Positions 8,396 to 17,768 of a DNA stretch of 64,000 nucleotides are shown piece by piece. A program made the translations under genes and the position numbers. The DNA is taken from NCBI GenBank assembly GCA_958295945.1, contig OY282386.1, forward strand, positions 1,054,001 to 1,118,000, in the 5' to 3' direction. Source of the DNA: Candidatus Poribacteria bacterium. GTDB lineage: Bacteria; Poribacteria; WGA-4E; WGA-3G. Position 1 is the first letter of the stretch. Each line of letters starts with the position of its first letter. The notes below the pieces were generated by a model, which saw only the letters and a program-made list of their open reading frames with translations, made no database searches and had not been told where the DNA came from.

Positions 8396-10132
8396 TTACT
8401 CCTCAAACACCTCAATTGTTGTTCTACCTTCTGCAAAGTTCATTGCTGTGGTAGCCGCGGACTTATTATCCGTATTGGAACGAATATCTGTAACATATCG
8501 TGCCAATCCGACTAATAACTGAGGTTGTGCAGGATGTCCATCGGCATGCTTCCACTCTTCAAATACGGTACGTAATGTCGGCAACACAACACTACCTGTA
8601 TCATCCCATAGGACAGAATGTCCGATCTCTTTTATCAGACGTTCACCTGAATAGCCAGCATTGAGATATCCGAGTACTTGTGGTCCCACATCTTGCACGT
8701 TGAGCGACTCAATCGTATCAATAATTTGTTTGACACCTTTTGCTTCGTTTGCGACATCAAGTTTTTCTTCACTCAATGGTTCACTGAGAGGACGCGAAGT
8801 GATATTGATCCAGCGATCTGCAAAGATTTGCCACGCAACATGGAATAAACCTTTCGCTGCGACAAGACTACCACCCATCTTTTGTGCACTTCTCAGAGAA
8901 GAGGCAAGGTTAAGTTCCATGGTTAAGTTCCACCAACCCGCATCTACATTAACAGGCGTGTTCGCCATTCTATCTGCAGCAAGCAGTACGAGTGAAGTAA
9001 TAACTCTATCTAACTTGACACCGTCAACTAAAACTGCCTGAACTTCTTCAAAAGAACGTTGGAGATCGACACTGGTAAGTGCTTCTACAAACGCATCTTC
9101 ATTGAATTTGTTGGTGCGTTCTAAGGCGACATTTTCGATCGTAGGTAGCATCTCTTTCATAAGATTGATAGCATCTCTACGATACCGTTCTGGGTCTGCG
9201 GGATGATGCCCAACAAATTTTGCACCGAGATAGAAGAACAGATCCACAGTGCGGTCCCATCCAAATTCATCAACCACTTCAGAAAGATAACTGACATATA
9301 GCGGGATTTGTGGATTATCTATAAAATTGGGTTCCACAGCACATTCAAACAGTAAGGGACGTAATTTGTCTGCATCGCCTTTTTGATATGCAGTGTACAA
9401 ACACCTTTCAATGCGTCCGGCTTGTCCTTCATAGGAGAAGATACGAACCCATCGTTCTATCTTTTCCCAACTGACAGGTTCCGGCAGTGGCACAACTTCA
9501 AGCCGTTGACGTGCTTCACCTGCAGCTGAACATGCAGCGGTAGTGACAGCGATCAGTCTGTCCTCACCTTCATATCGACTTCCAACTCTAAGTCCATTTA
9601 TGAGTCTTGAGACATCTTCCCCACCTTCTGAGCCGTGTTCACTTGGAATGTGTCGTGCGACGTGTTCAAGAATCGCTCCCATCACCTCTTCTTCTGCTAC
9701 GCCGCCTTTGAGTAACAGTGCAATCGCTTTGGACATAGTCCATCTGTCTTCACTTAATAGACCTTCTCTAAGCAATTGCTTATGTTCTTCTGCACGGCGA
9801 TATACCATATCTCCAGGTTCAATCCAAATTTCTTCGCCTCGGATATCCACTGGAAAAACCTTCAGATCATCACACTCAACGTGGAAACAGCCACCACCTT
9901 CTAAATCGAAACTGCGGCGGTGCCAATCACACGTCAAAATACCATTTCGTATTGTGCCACGGGTCAATGGGTAACCCATGTGCGGACACTGGTTATCCGT
10001 AGCATATATCTTCCCATCAACGTTAAAGAGTGCTATACTACGTCCTTCCCCCATCTTGATTGCCTTCGGTTTCCCTTCAGGCACTTCGCTCAATGTTGCC
10101 ACCTTCACCCAATCGGGTGTTTGATTTTGCAT
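8396..10132 (-). CDS. Rieske [2Fe-2S] protein with long helical C-terminal domain (paralogue 2)
   Basis: A 578-residue protein, paralogous over its full length to that at 5315-7063. The N-terminal Rieske domain has C49-P-H51 and C68-D-W-H71 with the conserved M-G-Y-P-L-T-R-G between them. The aromatic after the second histidine is changed (R-R-S-F instead of G-W-S-Y), so cluster environment may differ. The large C-terminal helical domain aligns in blocks such as D-R-M-A-x-T-P-V-N and L-x-G-L-A-R-x-x-T-D-x-R but is of unknown function. It is the first gene of the Rieske-ankyrin-Rieske operon, about 110 bp downstream of the SHMT-like gene. Confidence 0.75.
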   Translation of the reverse strand: MQNQTPDWVKVATLSEVPEGKPKAIKMGEGRSIALFNVDGKIYATDNQCPHMGYPLTRGTIRNGILTCDWHRRSFDLEGGGCFHVECDDLKVFPVDIRGEEIWIEPGDMVYRRAEEHKQLLREGLLSEDRWTMSKAIALLLKGGVAEEEVMGAILEHVARHIPSEHGSEGGEDVSRLINGLRVGSRYEGEDRLIAVTTAACSAAGEARQRLEVVPLPEPVSWEKIERWVRIFSYEGQAGRIERCLYTAYQKGDADKLRPLLFECAVEPNFIDNPQIPLYVSYLSEVVDEFGWDRTVDLFFYLGAKFVGHHPADPERYRRDAINLMKEMLPTIENVALERTNKFNEDAFVEALTSVDLQRSFEEVQAVLVDGVKLDRVITSLVLLAADRMANTPVNVDAGWWNLTMELNLASSLRSAQKMGGSLVAAKGLFHVAWQIFADRWINITSRPLSEPLSEEKLDVANEAKGVKQIIDTIESLNVQDVGPQVLGYLNAGYSGERLIKEIGHSVLWDDTGSVVLPTLRTVFEEWKHADGHPAQPQLLVGLARYVTDIRSNTDNKSAATTAMNFAEGRTTIEVFEE

Positions 10133-10241
10133 ATTTTGATTCCTTTTGGTTTAGGTTTATCAGTTTAGAATTCAACTACCCATACAATTGGTAGAGGTGT
10201 AAAACGGATTTACAATATAAGATAATCAAAAAGACATGAAA

Positions 10242-11480
10242 TTAATTTATCGTGAACTGGTGTGTATCAAAACGTCTTGCCAACTCTGCGACTTTAGGTT
10301 TGACCTTTTCAGGATCTTCACCGGAAAGAGCATCAACAATAATATCTGCTATGTCTGGTGCATCCTCAGGTGTCATCCCCATTCGCGTAACCTCTTGAAC
10401 ACCGAGTCGTAAACCAGATTTCCCTACATCTGGTGATAAACTTGCAGCACCTGCAATGATATTGCAACTTTCCACATGATCCGCAAGTTCTCCACCTTCT
10501 CCATAAGCATCAACAATCGGAATCAAAGTGTGTGATTCTGTGAATCCGAGTTCTGCTCCGAGAATAGGCACATCACGATCCAACAACGCTTGTCCCAATG
10601 CTTTTGCATTTTCAACGATTGCATCCGCATACGCTGAACCGCAGGTCATCCACTCCACAAATGTCCCTGCTAACGCTGGCAATCGACTCAGGTGATGATT
10701 GCTCATGAGTAATGGATAGAGTGTTGATGCAATTCGTTCCGCAATAGATTTGTCGTTTGTTAGAATCATACCACCTTGCGGTCCAGCCAAGGTTTTATGT
10801 GTGCTGGAAATGATCACATCAGCACCCTCTTCAAGAGGTGACTGAAAACGTCCACCAGCAATAAGTCCAATTACATGTGCTGCATCGTAAATTAGATATG
10901 ACTCCGGATTTGCCTGACGCATTGCGTTTTTCAATTCTGCGATAGGTTGCGGAAAAAGAAATACAGCAGAACCGATATTTACGATTCTCGGTTTATGTCG
11001 CTCAATCAATGAAATTGTTGCTGCAAGGTCTATGTTGGATCGGACACCGTCCCAAGGTATCGGAATTGACTGCAAGTCTACCTTTAAGGGTGACGTTGCA
11101 AGTTTATTTGCATAGCCGTGACCGTTATCTACCTCTAATGAGATAGTGCTCGGTTCAGCTAATGCAAAAGTCGTTGCAATCCCCGCGATATTACCTGACA
11201 ACGGACGTAAATCAACGAATGCTGCATTGAACAACTCTCTTGCTAATTCCTGTGTATATACCTCTATTTCAACGATATAACGATTACCTTTGTAATGCCG
11301 TTGATATAGGTCAGTCCCGTTATAATTCCCGTATCGCTGTGCCAACCTTTCATCAAATAGTTCTTCTACCAATGGGGAAGGCACATTCTCTGAAGCAATG
11401 AGGTTTAAGCAAGTTTGGCGATATTCATGATGTTTAGTGAGAAGACTTGTCAGTTTATCTATTTTTTGGTTAGGGTTCAT
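10242..11480 (-). CDS. Serine hydroxymethyltransferase-like PLP enzyme
   Basis: A 412-residue fold-type I PLP enzyme of the SHMT family. Visible landmarks are L-N-L-I-A-S-E-N near residue 25-32, R-P-L-S-G-N at 92-97, the cofactor aspartate/histidine in Y-D-A-A-H-V (D199, H202) and the Schiff-base lysine in S-S-T-H-K-T-L-A-G-P (K229). The usual Y-Y-G-G and Q-P-H-S-G segments of bacterial GlyA are replaced, giving an archaeal-like, divergent sequence. It probably performs a retro-aldol reaction on serine or a related amino acid; glycine/serine interconversion with tetrahydrofolate is likely but not certain. It is transcribed away from lpxK, separated by 400 bp. Confidence 0.8.
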   Translation of the reverse strand: MNPNQKIDKLTSLLTKHHEYRQTCLNLIASENVPSPLVEELFDERLAQRYGNYNGTDLYQRHYKGNRYIVEIEVYTQELARELFNAAFVDLRPLSGNIAGIATTFALAEPSTISLEVDNGHGYANKLATSPLKVDLQSIPIPWDGVRSNIDLAATISLIERHKPRIVNIGSAVFLFPQPIAELKNAMRQANPESYLIYDAAHVIGLIAGGRFQSPLEEGADVIISSTHKTLAGPQGGMILTNDKSIAERIASTLYPLLMSNHHLSRLPALAGTFVEWMTCGSAYADAIVENAKALGQALLDRDVPILGAELGFTESHTLIPIVDAYGEGGELADHVESCNIIAGAASLSPDVGKSGLRLGVQEVTRMGMTPEDAPDIADIIVDALSGEDPEKVKPKVAELARRFDTHQFTIN

Positions 11481-11887
11481 TCAGAAGCATTCCCGAAAAA
11501 GAGTGTAGTTTTCCAATAATTATTAATATAATAGATAGGTGTTATGTAGGATCACACTGAAATATGTTAAATGACGCTTCTTGCCCTGCATCTCTACACA
11601 ATTATTAACGCTTTCATTTGATTAAAGTTTCTAATAATATTTGATAATTTGTGATATGAAGGAAGGAAATGGAGTCAATTTTAGGGTAAGTGTGAGAGAG
11701 GGGAATAATACATTGTACTGCTATCGGAAATTTAGGACACTACCTAAAACAAGATCGTGACATATATTGTACAAGTTCTAATGGATAAAGTATCATTATG
11801 CATTTGTTGGTTTATCTTCAATTGCTGAATGTAGGAGTCGTAATGAATTGCGCGACTACTAACGTTATATTTCTTATAGTGAAGTTG
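11481..11887. other. Gene-free interval with a copy of the GAATTGCGCGAC repeat
   Basis: About 400 bp of AT-rich DNA between the lpxK stop and the SHMT-like start. No credible reading frame was found. It contains TAATGAATTGCGCGACTA at about 11840-11857, a motif also present inside the MITE at 15183-15308 and, altered, at about 24130. The promoter of the SHMT-like gene should lie at its right-hand end's complement near 11480-11560 but no clear consensus boxes were seen. Confidence 0.4.
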
Positions 11888-13006
11888 TTATTGAGAAATG
11901 GTTTTGGCTTTTTGACAGATTTGCAATTTATCTAAGAGGTCCTTCTCGCCTTCTGTGATGACTAATTCAATTGCTAAAACTAATATCGGTAGGTTTGTGT
12001 TGAGAGATGCTAACTTTTGTTCATCTTTTTGCGTTGTGACGATCCATTCAGCTTCAGACTGTATCATCTGATGTTGGATCTGTTGTATATCAGATTCGGA
12101 ATAGACATGGTGATCTGGATAGGCTATCAACTCTACTTTGACTGGATTATGCTTTTCAAGTGTTTTAACGAATGCTTTTGGGTTTCCGATTGCACATACA
12201 GCAAGAAGTCGTTTTTCTGATAGGTAGTTGAGAGGCATCGTGGAGTTAACGTTTGCTCGATTTAGTTGATATAACGATGTTGGTTTGTGGATACTTTCTA
12301 AGATAGGTGTGTTGGGTGCTAATTGGTTGAGTTCTGTCTTCAATCGTTCAATGTTTATGTCCTTTGCATCTGTCCGTGTCAGAAGAATGAAGTCTGCACG
12401 TTTTATGGAAGATTTGGGTTCTCTCAATGTTCCTATAGGTAGGAGTGAACCAGTACCGTAGGGCTGCGTTGCATCAATTGTGAGAATGTCAAGGTCTCGT
12501 GCTAATTTCCTGTGTTGAAATCCATCGTCAAGGATGAGTACTTCACTATTAAATTTGCTAATGGCTACTTCACCTGCAAGATATCGTCGTTTTCCAACGA
12601 TGATTGGAATATTAGAGAGTTGATGTGCCAGCATGTTTGCTTCATCACCGCTTTCTTCTCTTGAACATAACAAGTTCTTACCATCCGATACTATTGTTAT
12701 TTCGTTGTCCCTCTTGCGTTTGTAACCCCGGAGTAGTATTGCGACATTTGTTTTGTTATTTTGCAACACCTTTGCGATTGTGGCGACAGTTGGTGTTTTT
12801 CCTGTTCCTCCCACAACTATATTACCGATACTAATGACAACGCACGGCAGTTTCTGCTGCTCAAAGATACCTACATTATAGCAATAATTTCGTATAAAGA
12901 CGATGAGTCTGTAGAGGCCATAGAACGGCATTAGCAATACGCGGAACATTCTTGAAAAGAAACCGCGCTGTTCTGTCGTGATGAAAGTATAGAGTGTGCG
13001 TTTCAT
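11888..13006 (-). CDS. lpxK: Tetraacyldisaccharide 4'-kinase
   Basis: A 372-residue enzyme that phosphorylates the 4' position of the lipid A disaccharide precursor at the inner membrane. It shows an N-terminal hydrophobic helix (about residues 22-42), the Walker A loop G-G-T-G-K-T-P-T near residues 66-73 and the LpxK signature D-D-G-F-Q-H-R after I-L. Length is slightly above the E. coli enzyme. The start overlaps the last 4 nt of lpxB (stop ends at 13003), so the two steps of lipid A assembly are translationally coupled. The presence of this gene supports a lipopolysaccharide-bearing outer membrane. Confidence 0.93.
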   Translation of the reverse strand: MKRTLYTFITTEQRGFFSRMFRVLLMPFYGLYRLIVFIRNYCYNVGIFEQQKLPCVVISIGNIVVGGTGKTPTVATIAKVLQNNKTNVAILLRGYKRKRDNEITIVSDGKNLLCSREESGDEANMLAHQLSNIPIIVGKRRYLAGEVAISKFNSEVLILDDGFQHRKLARDLDILTIDATQPYGTGSLLPIGTLREPKSSIKRADFILLTRTDAKDINIERLKTELNQLAPNTPILESIHKPTSLYQLNRANVNSTMPLNYLSEKRLLAVCAIGNPKAFVKTLEKHNPVKVELIAYPDHHVYSESDIQQIQHQMIQSEAEWIVTTQKDEQKLASLNTNLPILVLAIELVITEGEKDLLDKLQICQKAKTISQ

Positions 13007-14157
13007 TGTGTGGGGTGTCGTGATGATTCAATTTCGTCTAGTACTAATTGTGCTGTTCTTTCTGCAGCCCCTGGTTCACCGAGTTGTTTATGTACTGCTT
13101 CAAGTGCTTCCTGTTGTGCATCCCATATTTTTGGGTTTTTAATCAGTTCTACTGTATGTTCTGTTAGTGATTCGGATGAAAGCTCTGATTGAAGAAGTTC
13201 TGGAACGATCCGTTTTCCTGCAATGAGATTTGGCCACCCGCTATGTTCTAAAGGTGTTAGTGCTTTAATTATCCTCCAATTTAGCCACGATGTGCGATAT
13301 AGAATGATCATCGCAGTACCAATGCATGTCGTTTCAAGTGTAGCTGTACCAGAAGTGACAAGCATCAAATGCGCAGCGCGCATGGCTGTATAAGTTTCAT
13401 CATGAATTATTTTGATTGTTGGAATTCCTTCTATTCCTTTCTTGCAGTCTGATATTAACTCTTCAGAAATACTAGGTGCGATGGGTAGCACCCATTCTGT
13501 TTTGGGGATAAGCTGCGATATGTTTGCAGCTGCTTTTAGCATGATTGGGAGAATACGTTGGACTTCAGAGCGTCTGCTACCGGGCATTAAGCCGATGACA
13601 AAGGTATCCTTTTTAAGGTCAAGTTTTTGCCGTGCATTCCTCATAGATATGTGTGTCTTTGCAAAGTCAACCAACGGATGCCCGACAAATACTGCATTTG
13701 CCCCTGCTTTTTGATAGAATTCCGTTTCAAATGGGAAGATAGAAGCGATGACATTTGTACGTTTTGCGAGTTTTTTTGCTCTACCTGGTCGCCATGCCCA
13801 TGCTTTCGGTGGGATGTAATAGATGACTGGGATGCCTTGCGATTTAGCGTATTTTGCCAGAGGCGTGTTGAACTCCGCGAAATCGACGAGAAGTAATGCG
13901 TCTGGTCGTTTTTCTCTGAGATGTTTTTTTAAGAGTGCTTGTTTTTTTATGAACTTTGGTAGGACTGCGAATGCCTCCGCGATCCCCATGACTGCCGAAT
14001 CTTGGATATGGATAACAAGTGACACACCCGCCTCTTTCATCATATCACCACCCATGCCATATATGTTAATATCTGGGCAGCGTGTTGTAAGTGCATGTGC
14101 GACATGCGAGGCTTGCAGGTCACCAGAAGGTTCTCCTGCAACAATCATTAGTTTCAT
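13003..14157 (-). CDS. lpxB: Lipid-A-disaccharide synthase
   Basis: A protein of about 384 residues that joins UDP-diacylglucosamine and lipid X to form the lipid A disaccharide. The N-terminus I-V-A-G-E-P-S-G-D, the loop G-M-G-G-D-M-M and the later G-T-A-T-L-E-T segment in the UDP-binding half are diagnostic. I chose ATG at 14157, giving the usual M-K-x-x-I-V-A-G-E start; an in-frame GTG four codons upstream (14169) is possible. No ribosome site is obvious at either. It precedes lpxK with a 4-nt overlap and forms a two-gene operon. Confidence 0.93.
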   Translation of the reverse strand: MKLMIVAGEPSGDLQASHVAHALTTRCPDINIYGMGGDMMKEAGVSLVIHIQDSAVMGIAEAFAVLPKFIKKQALLKKHLREKRPDALLLVDFAEFNTPLAKYAKSQGIPVIYYIPPKAWAWRPGRAKKLAKRTNVIASIFPFETEFYQKAGANAVFVGHPLVDFAKTHISMRNARQKLDLKKDTFVIGLMPGSRRSEVQRILPIMLKAAANISQLIPKTEWVLPIAPSISEELISDCKKGIEGIPTIKIIHDETYTAMRAAHLMLVTSGTATLETTCIGTAMIILYRTSWLNWRIIKALTPLEHSGWPNLIAGKRIVPELLQSELSSESLTEHTVELIKNPKIWDAQQEALEAVHKQLGEPGAAERTAQLVLDEIESSRHPTQ

Positions 14158-14298
14158 AGACAGCGGCACTAAAGTTTGTAAAAAAGTGGTAATCAGGTTA
14201 GAAACCTTCCAACAAGAGAATATGTCCTAAAATTGCCAACTATGGCTGGTTTCCTAACTTCACCGAATACAAGAATTTGATTTGTCAAACTCACGTTA

Positions 14299-15081
14299 CT
14301 ATATTTTGGTTTTGAGTTTTCCCCACGTAGTTGTTAATTTATCATTTGGTGACACAGAAAGTACACCTTCAATGCCAGCGTTCATCAGATGCTGTATTTC
14401 TTTCAGTGGACGTACTACATTGGAGATTCGCACTTCATCTATATACCCATCTAAAAACGGGTTGGAACCGCGTCCAAGCCAAACCACACGATCATTCGGG
14501 ACGATATCACCACCAATATTGTTTTCACTGTCCAATTCTCCATTAAAGTACAACTTACCATCACCAGAGTTTGCATCGTAAGTGCCTGCAATATGAAACC
14601 ATTTGTCAAGCGGTAACGGTTTTTCCCCAATTACAATAGCACTCACCCAGTCATTTTCAGTAGTTGTCATCCGAAGTATAGATCTTTTGTTGCTTCTCGG
14701 TCCTATTTTATATGAACTCTCTTTTGTAACCCCGGTACCTCCAGCTGTTGAATGTGCATTCAGATTAACCCACATTTCAATTGTGAGTTCGGTCACAAGA
14801 TCGAGACTGTCGCTATCAGGAATATCAACGAAATCTCTTGGTTCGTTTCCACCAAAAACAAGCGCGTTTCCAATTTTTCCATCATCCCACTCCGTATTTC
14901 CCATTAATGTGCCATCATTCCCGTTTTCAGATAAGTCTTTGACAGCATTACCGTCACCGGAGTCAAATGTATACAATAGAACAGTGTTTTTATCTTGAGC
15001 ATAAATGGATTGAGGCAAAATAGACACCATAAATACAACAAATATCATCAAGTATCGCAAAAGTATTAGGTTTAACATCAT
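14299..15081 (-). CDS. Secreted LamG/concanavalin-like domain protein
   Basis: A 260-residue protein with a signal peptide (hydrophobic to about residue 28, ending I-Y-A-Q). Residues about 33-235 form one LamG jelly-roll domain: Y-T-F-D-S-G-D-G-N-A-V-K-D, G-K-I-G-N-A-L-V-F-G-G, and the C-terminal L-D-G-Y-I-D-E-V-R-I-S-N typical of the fold. Such domains bind carbohydrates or proteins. The last 15 residues, D-K-L-T-T-T-W-G-K-L-K, resemble the end of the unrelated secreted protein at 41910-42683. It is monocistronic between lpxB and argC. Confidence 0.83.
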   Translation of the reverse strand: MMLNLILLRYLMIFVVFMVSILPQSIYAQDKNTVLLYTFDSGDGNAVKDLSENGNDGTLMGNTEWDDGKIGNALVFGGNEPRDFVDIPDSDSLDLVTELTIEMWVNLNAHSTAGGTGVTKESSYKIGPRSNKRSILRMTTTENDWVSAIVIGEKPLPLDKWFHIAGTYDANSGDGKLYFNGELDSENNIGGDIVPNDRVVWLGRGSNPFLDGYIDEVRISNVVRPLKEIQHLMNAGIEGVLSVSPNDKLTTTWGKLKTKI

Positions 15082-15182
15082 TAAATTTTTCCTATTCCAG
15101 TTTCAATTTGAAATTATAGGACATGAGAACACAAATAGTAGGCGTGCATTGTAAGTACTGACTTTACAGAAATTTGAAAATA

Positions 15183-15308
15183 ATACCAATTCTAATAAAT
15201 AAAGTCGCATTCTTGTGGTTCATGAAAGATAAATGTAAGAGGTGCAATGAATTGCGCGACTATGAACAGTCTGTTACTTTATGCGAAGCCATTTCTTAGA
15301 ATTGGTAT
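15183..15308. mobile_element. MITE-like element, 126 bp, 13-bp perfect terminal inverted repeats
   Basis: ATACCAATTCTAA at 15183-15195 is mirrored by TTAGAATTGGTAT at 15296-15308. The interior has no gene and includes GTGCAATGAATTGCGCGACTATGAAC, split here as a motif shared with 11.84 and 24.13 kb. The AT-flanked ends suggest TA-targeting (IS630/Tc1-like) mobilisation. No matching transposase is in the window. Confidence 0.7.
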
Positions 15309-15337
15309 AACAACAGAGCGTGGGCATTTTACCGTAT

Positions 15338-16381
15338 TTATGGCATTAGTCCTGGTGATTTAAGTCCGTCTGTTTCGTCGTAGCCGAACATGAGATTAAG
15401 GTTTTGTAAAGCGGCACCCGCTGCACCTTTTCCAAGATTATCAAGTGCTGCCATAGCGACGATACGTTGTGTTCTCTCGTCTACATCTATACCGATATGA
15501 CAATAGTTGCTACCGAGAACAGCCTTTGTTTCAGGATAAACATCTTTGTCAAGAACTCTGATGAATGGTTCGTTACTGTAAAATGATGAGTAGGTTTCAA
15601 GTATTGTCTCTGTATCAAGTGGCTTTTTCAGGCGTGCATAGACAGTGCTGAGGATGCCGCGTGTCATTGGAACTAAATGTGGTGTGAAGGTCAAAGTAAT
15701 CTTTTCATCTGCTACTGCACTTAACTCTTGCTCAATCTCTGGTGTGTGTCGGTGTTTTCCGATATTGTAGGCGACAAGATTTGACTCACGATTTGGATAG
15801 TGTGTCGTGTTTTTCGGTTTAGGTCCTGCGCCAGAAATACCAGATTTTGAATCTATGATGATGGAATCCAATTCAATGAGTCTATTGTTTAGCAGTGGTA
15901 TTGTGGCAAGGATTGAACTTGTTGGATAACAACCAGGATTTGCGATGAGTTTTGCATCTCTGATTTTCTCACGGTAGCGTTCCGGTAAGCCGTAGACAGC
16001 CTGCTGGATGAGTTCAGAACTGGTATGTTCTACGTGGTACCAGTTGCTGTATGTGTCTGCGTCATTCAAGCGGTAATCTGCACTGAAATCGACCATGCGT
16101 AATCCTTGTTCAAGAATCTGTGGTGCATAGGTCATTGCGACTTTGTGCGGTACAGCGAGGACGACAACATCCACTCGATCTTTTAGTGCTTTTATATCCA
16201 ATGGTTCGAACTCAATATCTACGAATCCTCGTAGATGTGGTAGGACATGATCCACGCGTTGACCTGCGTAAGTTTCGGAGGTTGCGAGTTCAATTTTTAG
16301 CCCACCTTGATGATTGACAAGGAATCTGAGTAATTCACTGCCACTATAACCAGATGCGCCGACAATTCCGATTTTTGTCAT
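15338..16381 (-). CDS. argC: N-acetyl-gamma-glutamyl-phosphate reductase
   Basis: A 347-residue NADPH-dependent enzyme of arginine synthesis that reduces N-acetylglutamyl phosphate to the semialdehyde. The N-terminal nucleotide-binding loop is G-I-V-G-A-S-G-Y-S-G-S-E and the catalytic cysteine is C151 in A-N-P-G-C-Y-P-T. Length and the C-terminal G-K-G-A-A-G-A-A-L-Q-N segment are as expected. No other arginine gene is adjacent. A near-identical copy of its first 57 codons lies at 19611-19829. Confidence 0.96.
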   Translation of the reverse strand: MTKIGIVGASGYSGSELLRFLVNHQGGLKIELATSETYAGQRVDHVLPHLRGFVDIEFEPLDIKALKDRVDVVVLAVPHKVAMTYAPQILEQGLRMVDFSADYRLNDADTYSNWYHVEHTSSELIQQAVYGLPERYREKIRDAKLIANPGCYPTSSILATIPLLNNRLIELDSIIIDSKSGISGAGPKPKNTTHYPNRESNLVAYNIGKHRHTPEIEQELSAVADEKITLTFTPHLVPMTRGILSTVYARLKKPLDTETILETYSSFYSNEPFIRVLDKDVYPETKAVLGSNYCHIGIDVDERTQRIVAMAALDNLGKGAAGAALQNLNLMFGYDETDGLKSPGLMP

Positions 16382-16491
16382 CTTTTTATCCTTAAAACAC
16401 TTTTAACTTCCAAATATTACGACTTGTGTTAGTTAACTGTTATACAACGCTAATCAAGTGTTTTTCTGATTACAGCAAGAAAAATGTCAAA

Positions 16492-16974
16492 TCACTCGAA
16501 ATCACTTATTGAGTAATTGATTCCTTCACAGGCAACCGTAATTTCGGAATAGTCTATCTCAAGTGTTAGGCTTTTGCGTCCTACGTTCCAAGCAAGTGTG
16601 ACATCAAAAGGATATGTTGTCCTCTTAATTCGGTTGATCTCGCCTTCACTTTCTTCATCTCCACCTTCTTCATGAAGATGAAGAACGCAGAAAGAATCAT
16701 CGTATCTGTAGTATAGCGTTACAATGTTGCCTTGTTGTTCCCAGTCAATAAAATAGCCAAAAAGAGAGCGTTTAGGCTCTACTGCTAAATCCATAGGGGA
16801 CGATGAAAAAACAATATCAAAATCAGCGTAGATTTTGTCTGTCTTTGTGTGTATTTTCGGTTTTTTTATCTCAATGATGCGGGCGGGTCCTGTTGTCTGT
16901 TCTATTTCACTATCTGCACCGCAGCCGATACATATCAAAGCGATAAGGATAAAGTAAACATATCCATGTTTCAA
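16492..16974 (-). CDS. Small lipoprotein of unknown function
   Basis: A 160-residue protein with a lipoprotein signal: hydrophobic Y-F-I-L-I-A-L-I-C-I-G and a cysteine at about residue 18 followed by G-A-D (lipobox I-C-I-G-C). The mature part (about 140 residues) is strand-rich and acidic, with several Y/W residues, and has no domain that I recognise. The Asp-Ser-Glu region after the cysteine is compatible with outer-membrane sorting. It stands alone 110 bp upstream of argC's start on the same strand. Confidence 0.65.
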   Translation of the reverse strand: MKHGYVYFILIALICIGCGADSEIEQTTGPARIIEIKKPKIHTKTDKIYADFDIVFSSSPMDLAVEPKRSLFGYFIDWEQQGNIVTLYYRYDDSFCVLHLHEEGGDEESEGEINRIKRTTYPFDVTLAWNVGRKSLTLEIDYSEITVACEGINYSISDFE

Positions 16975-17023
16975 AATTGGTTCCTCTTGTCTTTAGAGCA
17001 GTCCAAAAATAAACTTGAAAATG

Positions 17024-17190
17024 TTATATAACCTAAGTTGTCACCTTTGTCCCATAATCTGTTAGATTGTGCCTATAAGTGTGTAAACTGACAGTGGACG
17101 CTACAAAACTTTCGCAAATAATGCACTATTCTTGATTAAAACGGTGTGGACATGTCTAAAATCTTATAGGTAGCAACTTAGGTTATATAA
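17024..17190. mobile_element. MITE-like element, 167 bp, 17-bp perfect inverted repeats
   Basis: TTATATAACCTAAGTTG (17024-17040) is matched by its exact reverse complement at 17174-17190. The interior has no gene. Its right-hand 50 bp, including the ACGGTGTGGACATG and GTAGCAACTT motifs, recur in altered form at 37826-37876. No corresponding transposase was found here. Confidence 0.65.
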
Positions 17191-17314
17191 TAAACCAAAA
17201 AACACCCTAAAACGATAACAATTAAGAAGAAAATAAAACGCTGCCAATATCAATGGACACACACAACACCGAAATATTAGCATGAAATACCAAGATTGTC
17301 AAGATTACATCGAA

Positions 17315-17617
17315 TTATTCGTTAGGCATGAGAAGTTCAACATACGCTTTCTGCACTTTTCGACCTGCCGATTTAGGAATAACCCTAAATGTTCTTCTCG
17401 CGAATACAGTTTCACTATCTTTTGGGACATCTTGCCATTTGCTAGTCGGATCGAGTTTATTCCAATGTGACATTACTTTATGATTTTGACAATAGAGTGT
17501 GACCTGCTCTTTTGCCTCGTTTATACTTTCTGCTTCAAATTCAAATACGGGGTCTGGGTTAGCAGGTTACGGAGATTTTCCCTCATAAACAATGTAGCAA
17601 TAGGCTGTATATTTCAT
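17315..17617 (-). pseudogene. Small gene interrupted by one in-frame stop
   Basis: On the minus strand an ATG at 17617 opens a 100-codon frame (M-K-Y-T-A-Y-C-Y-I-V-Y-E-G-K-S-P) that hits a single TAA at 17567-17569 (codon 17) and continues for 83 sense codons to the TAA at 17315-17317. The downstream part looks protein-like (D-P-V-F-E-F-E-A-E-S-I-N-E-A-K, then W-N-K-L-D-P-T-S-K-W) with normal amino acid usage. A nonsense mutation or a base-call error would explain it. The family was not recognised. Confidence 0.6.
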
Positions 17618-17635
17618 GTTTATTCCTTTTTAATT

Positions 17636-17735
17636 AGGACTTACGTAATTTCCTCTTAAAGTCCCTTGGTAAGGGGTTAAATAACTAAAATGACGACTTT
17701 TTAACCCCGTATCAAGGGGGAATGCGTAAACCCTG
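17636..17735. mobile_element. Degenerate MITE with ends of the resident IS
   Basis: A 100-bp element begins AGGACTTACGTAA and ends TGCGTAAACCCTG. These are decayed versions of the ends of the IS at 38954-40043 (CAGGACTTACGCA). The interior has paired tracts (AAGTCCCTTGGTAAGGGG and CCCCGTATCAAGGGGG) shared with the MITE at 24263-24395. It sits between the interrupted small gene and the FRG-TPR gene. Confidence 0.6.
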
Positions 17736-17768
17736 TTAATAATTCATATCGCTATGTTTTCTATTTTG

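Noticed and set aside
17282-17470. Plus-strand frame of 62 codons
   Set aside because: It overlaps the interrupted minus-strand small gene, which has more protein-like sequence, and it has no ribosome site.
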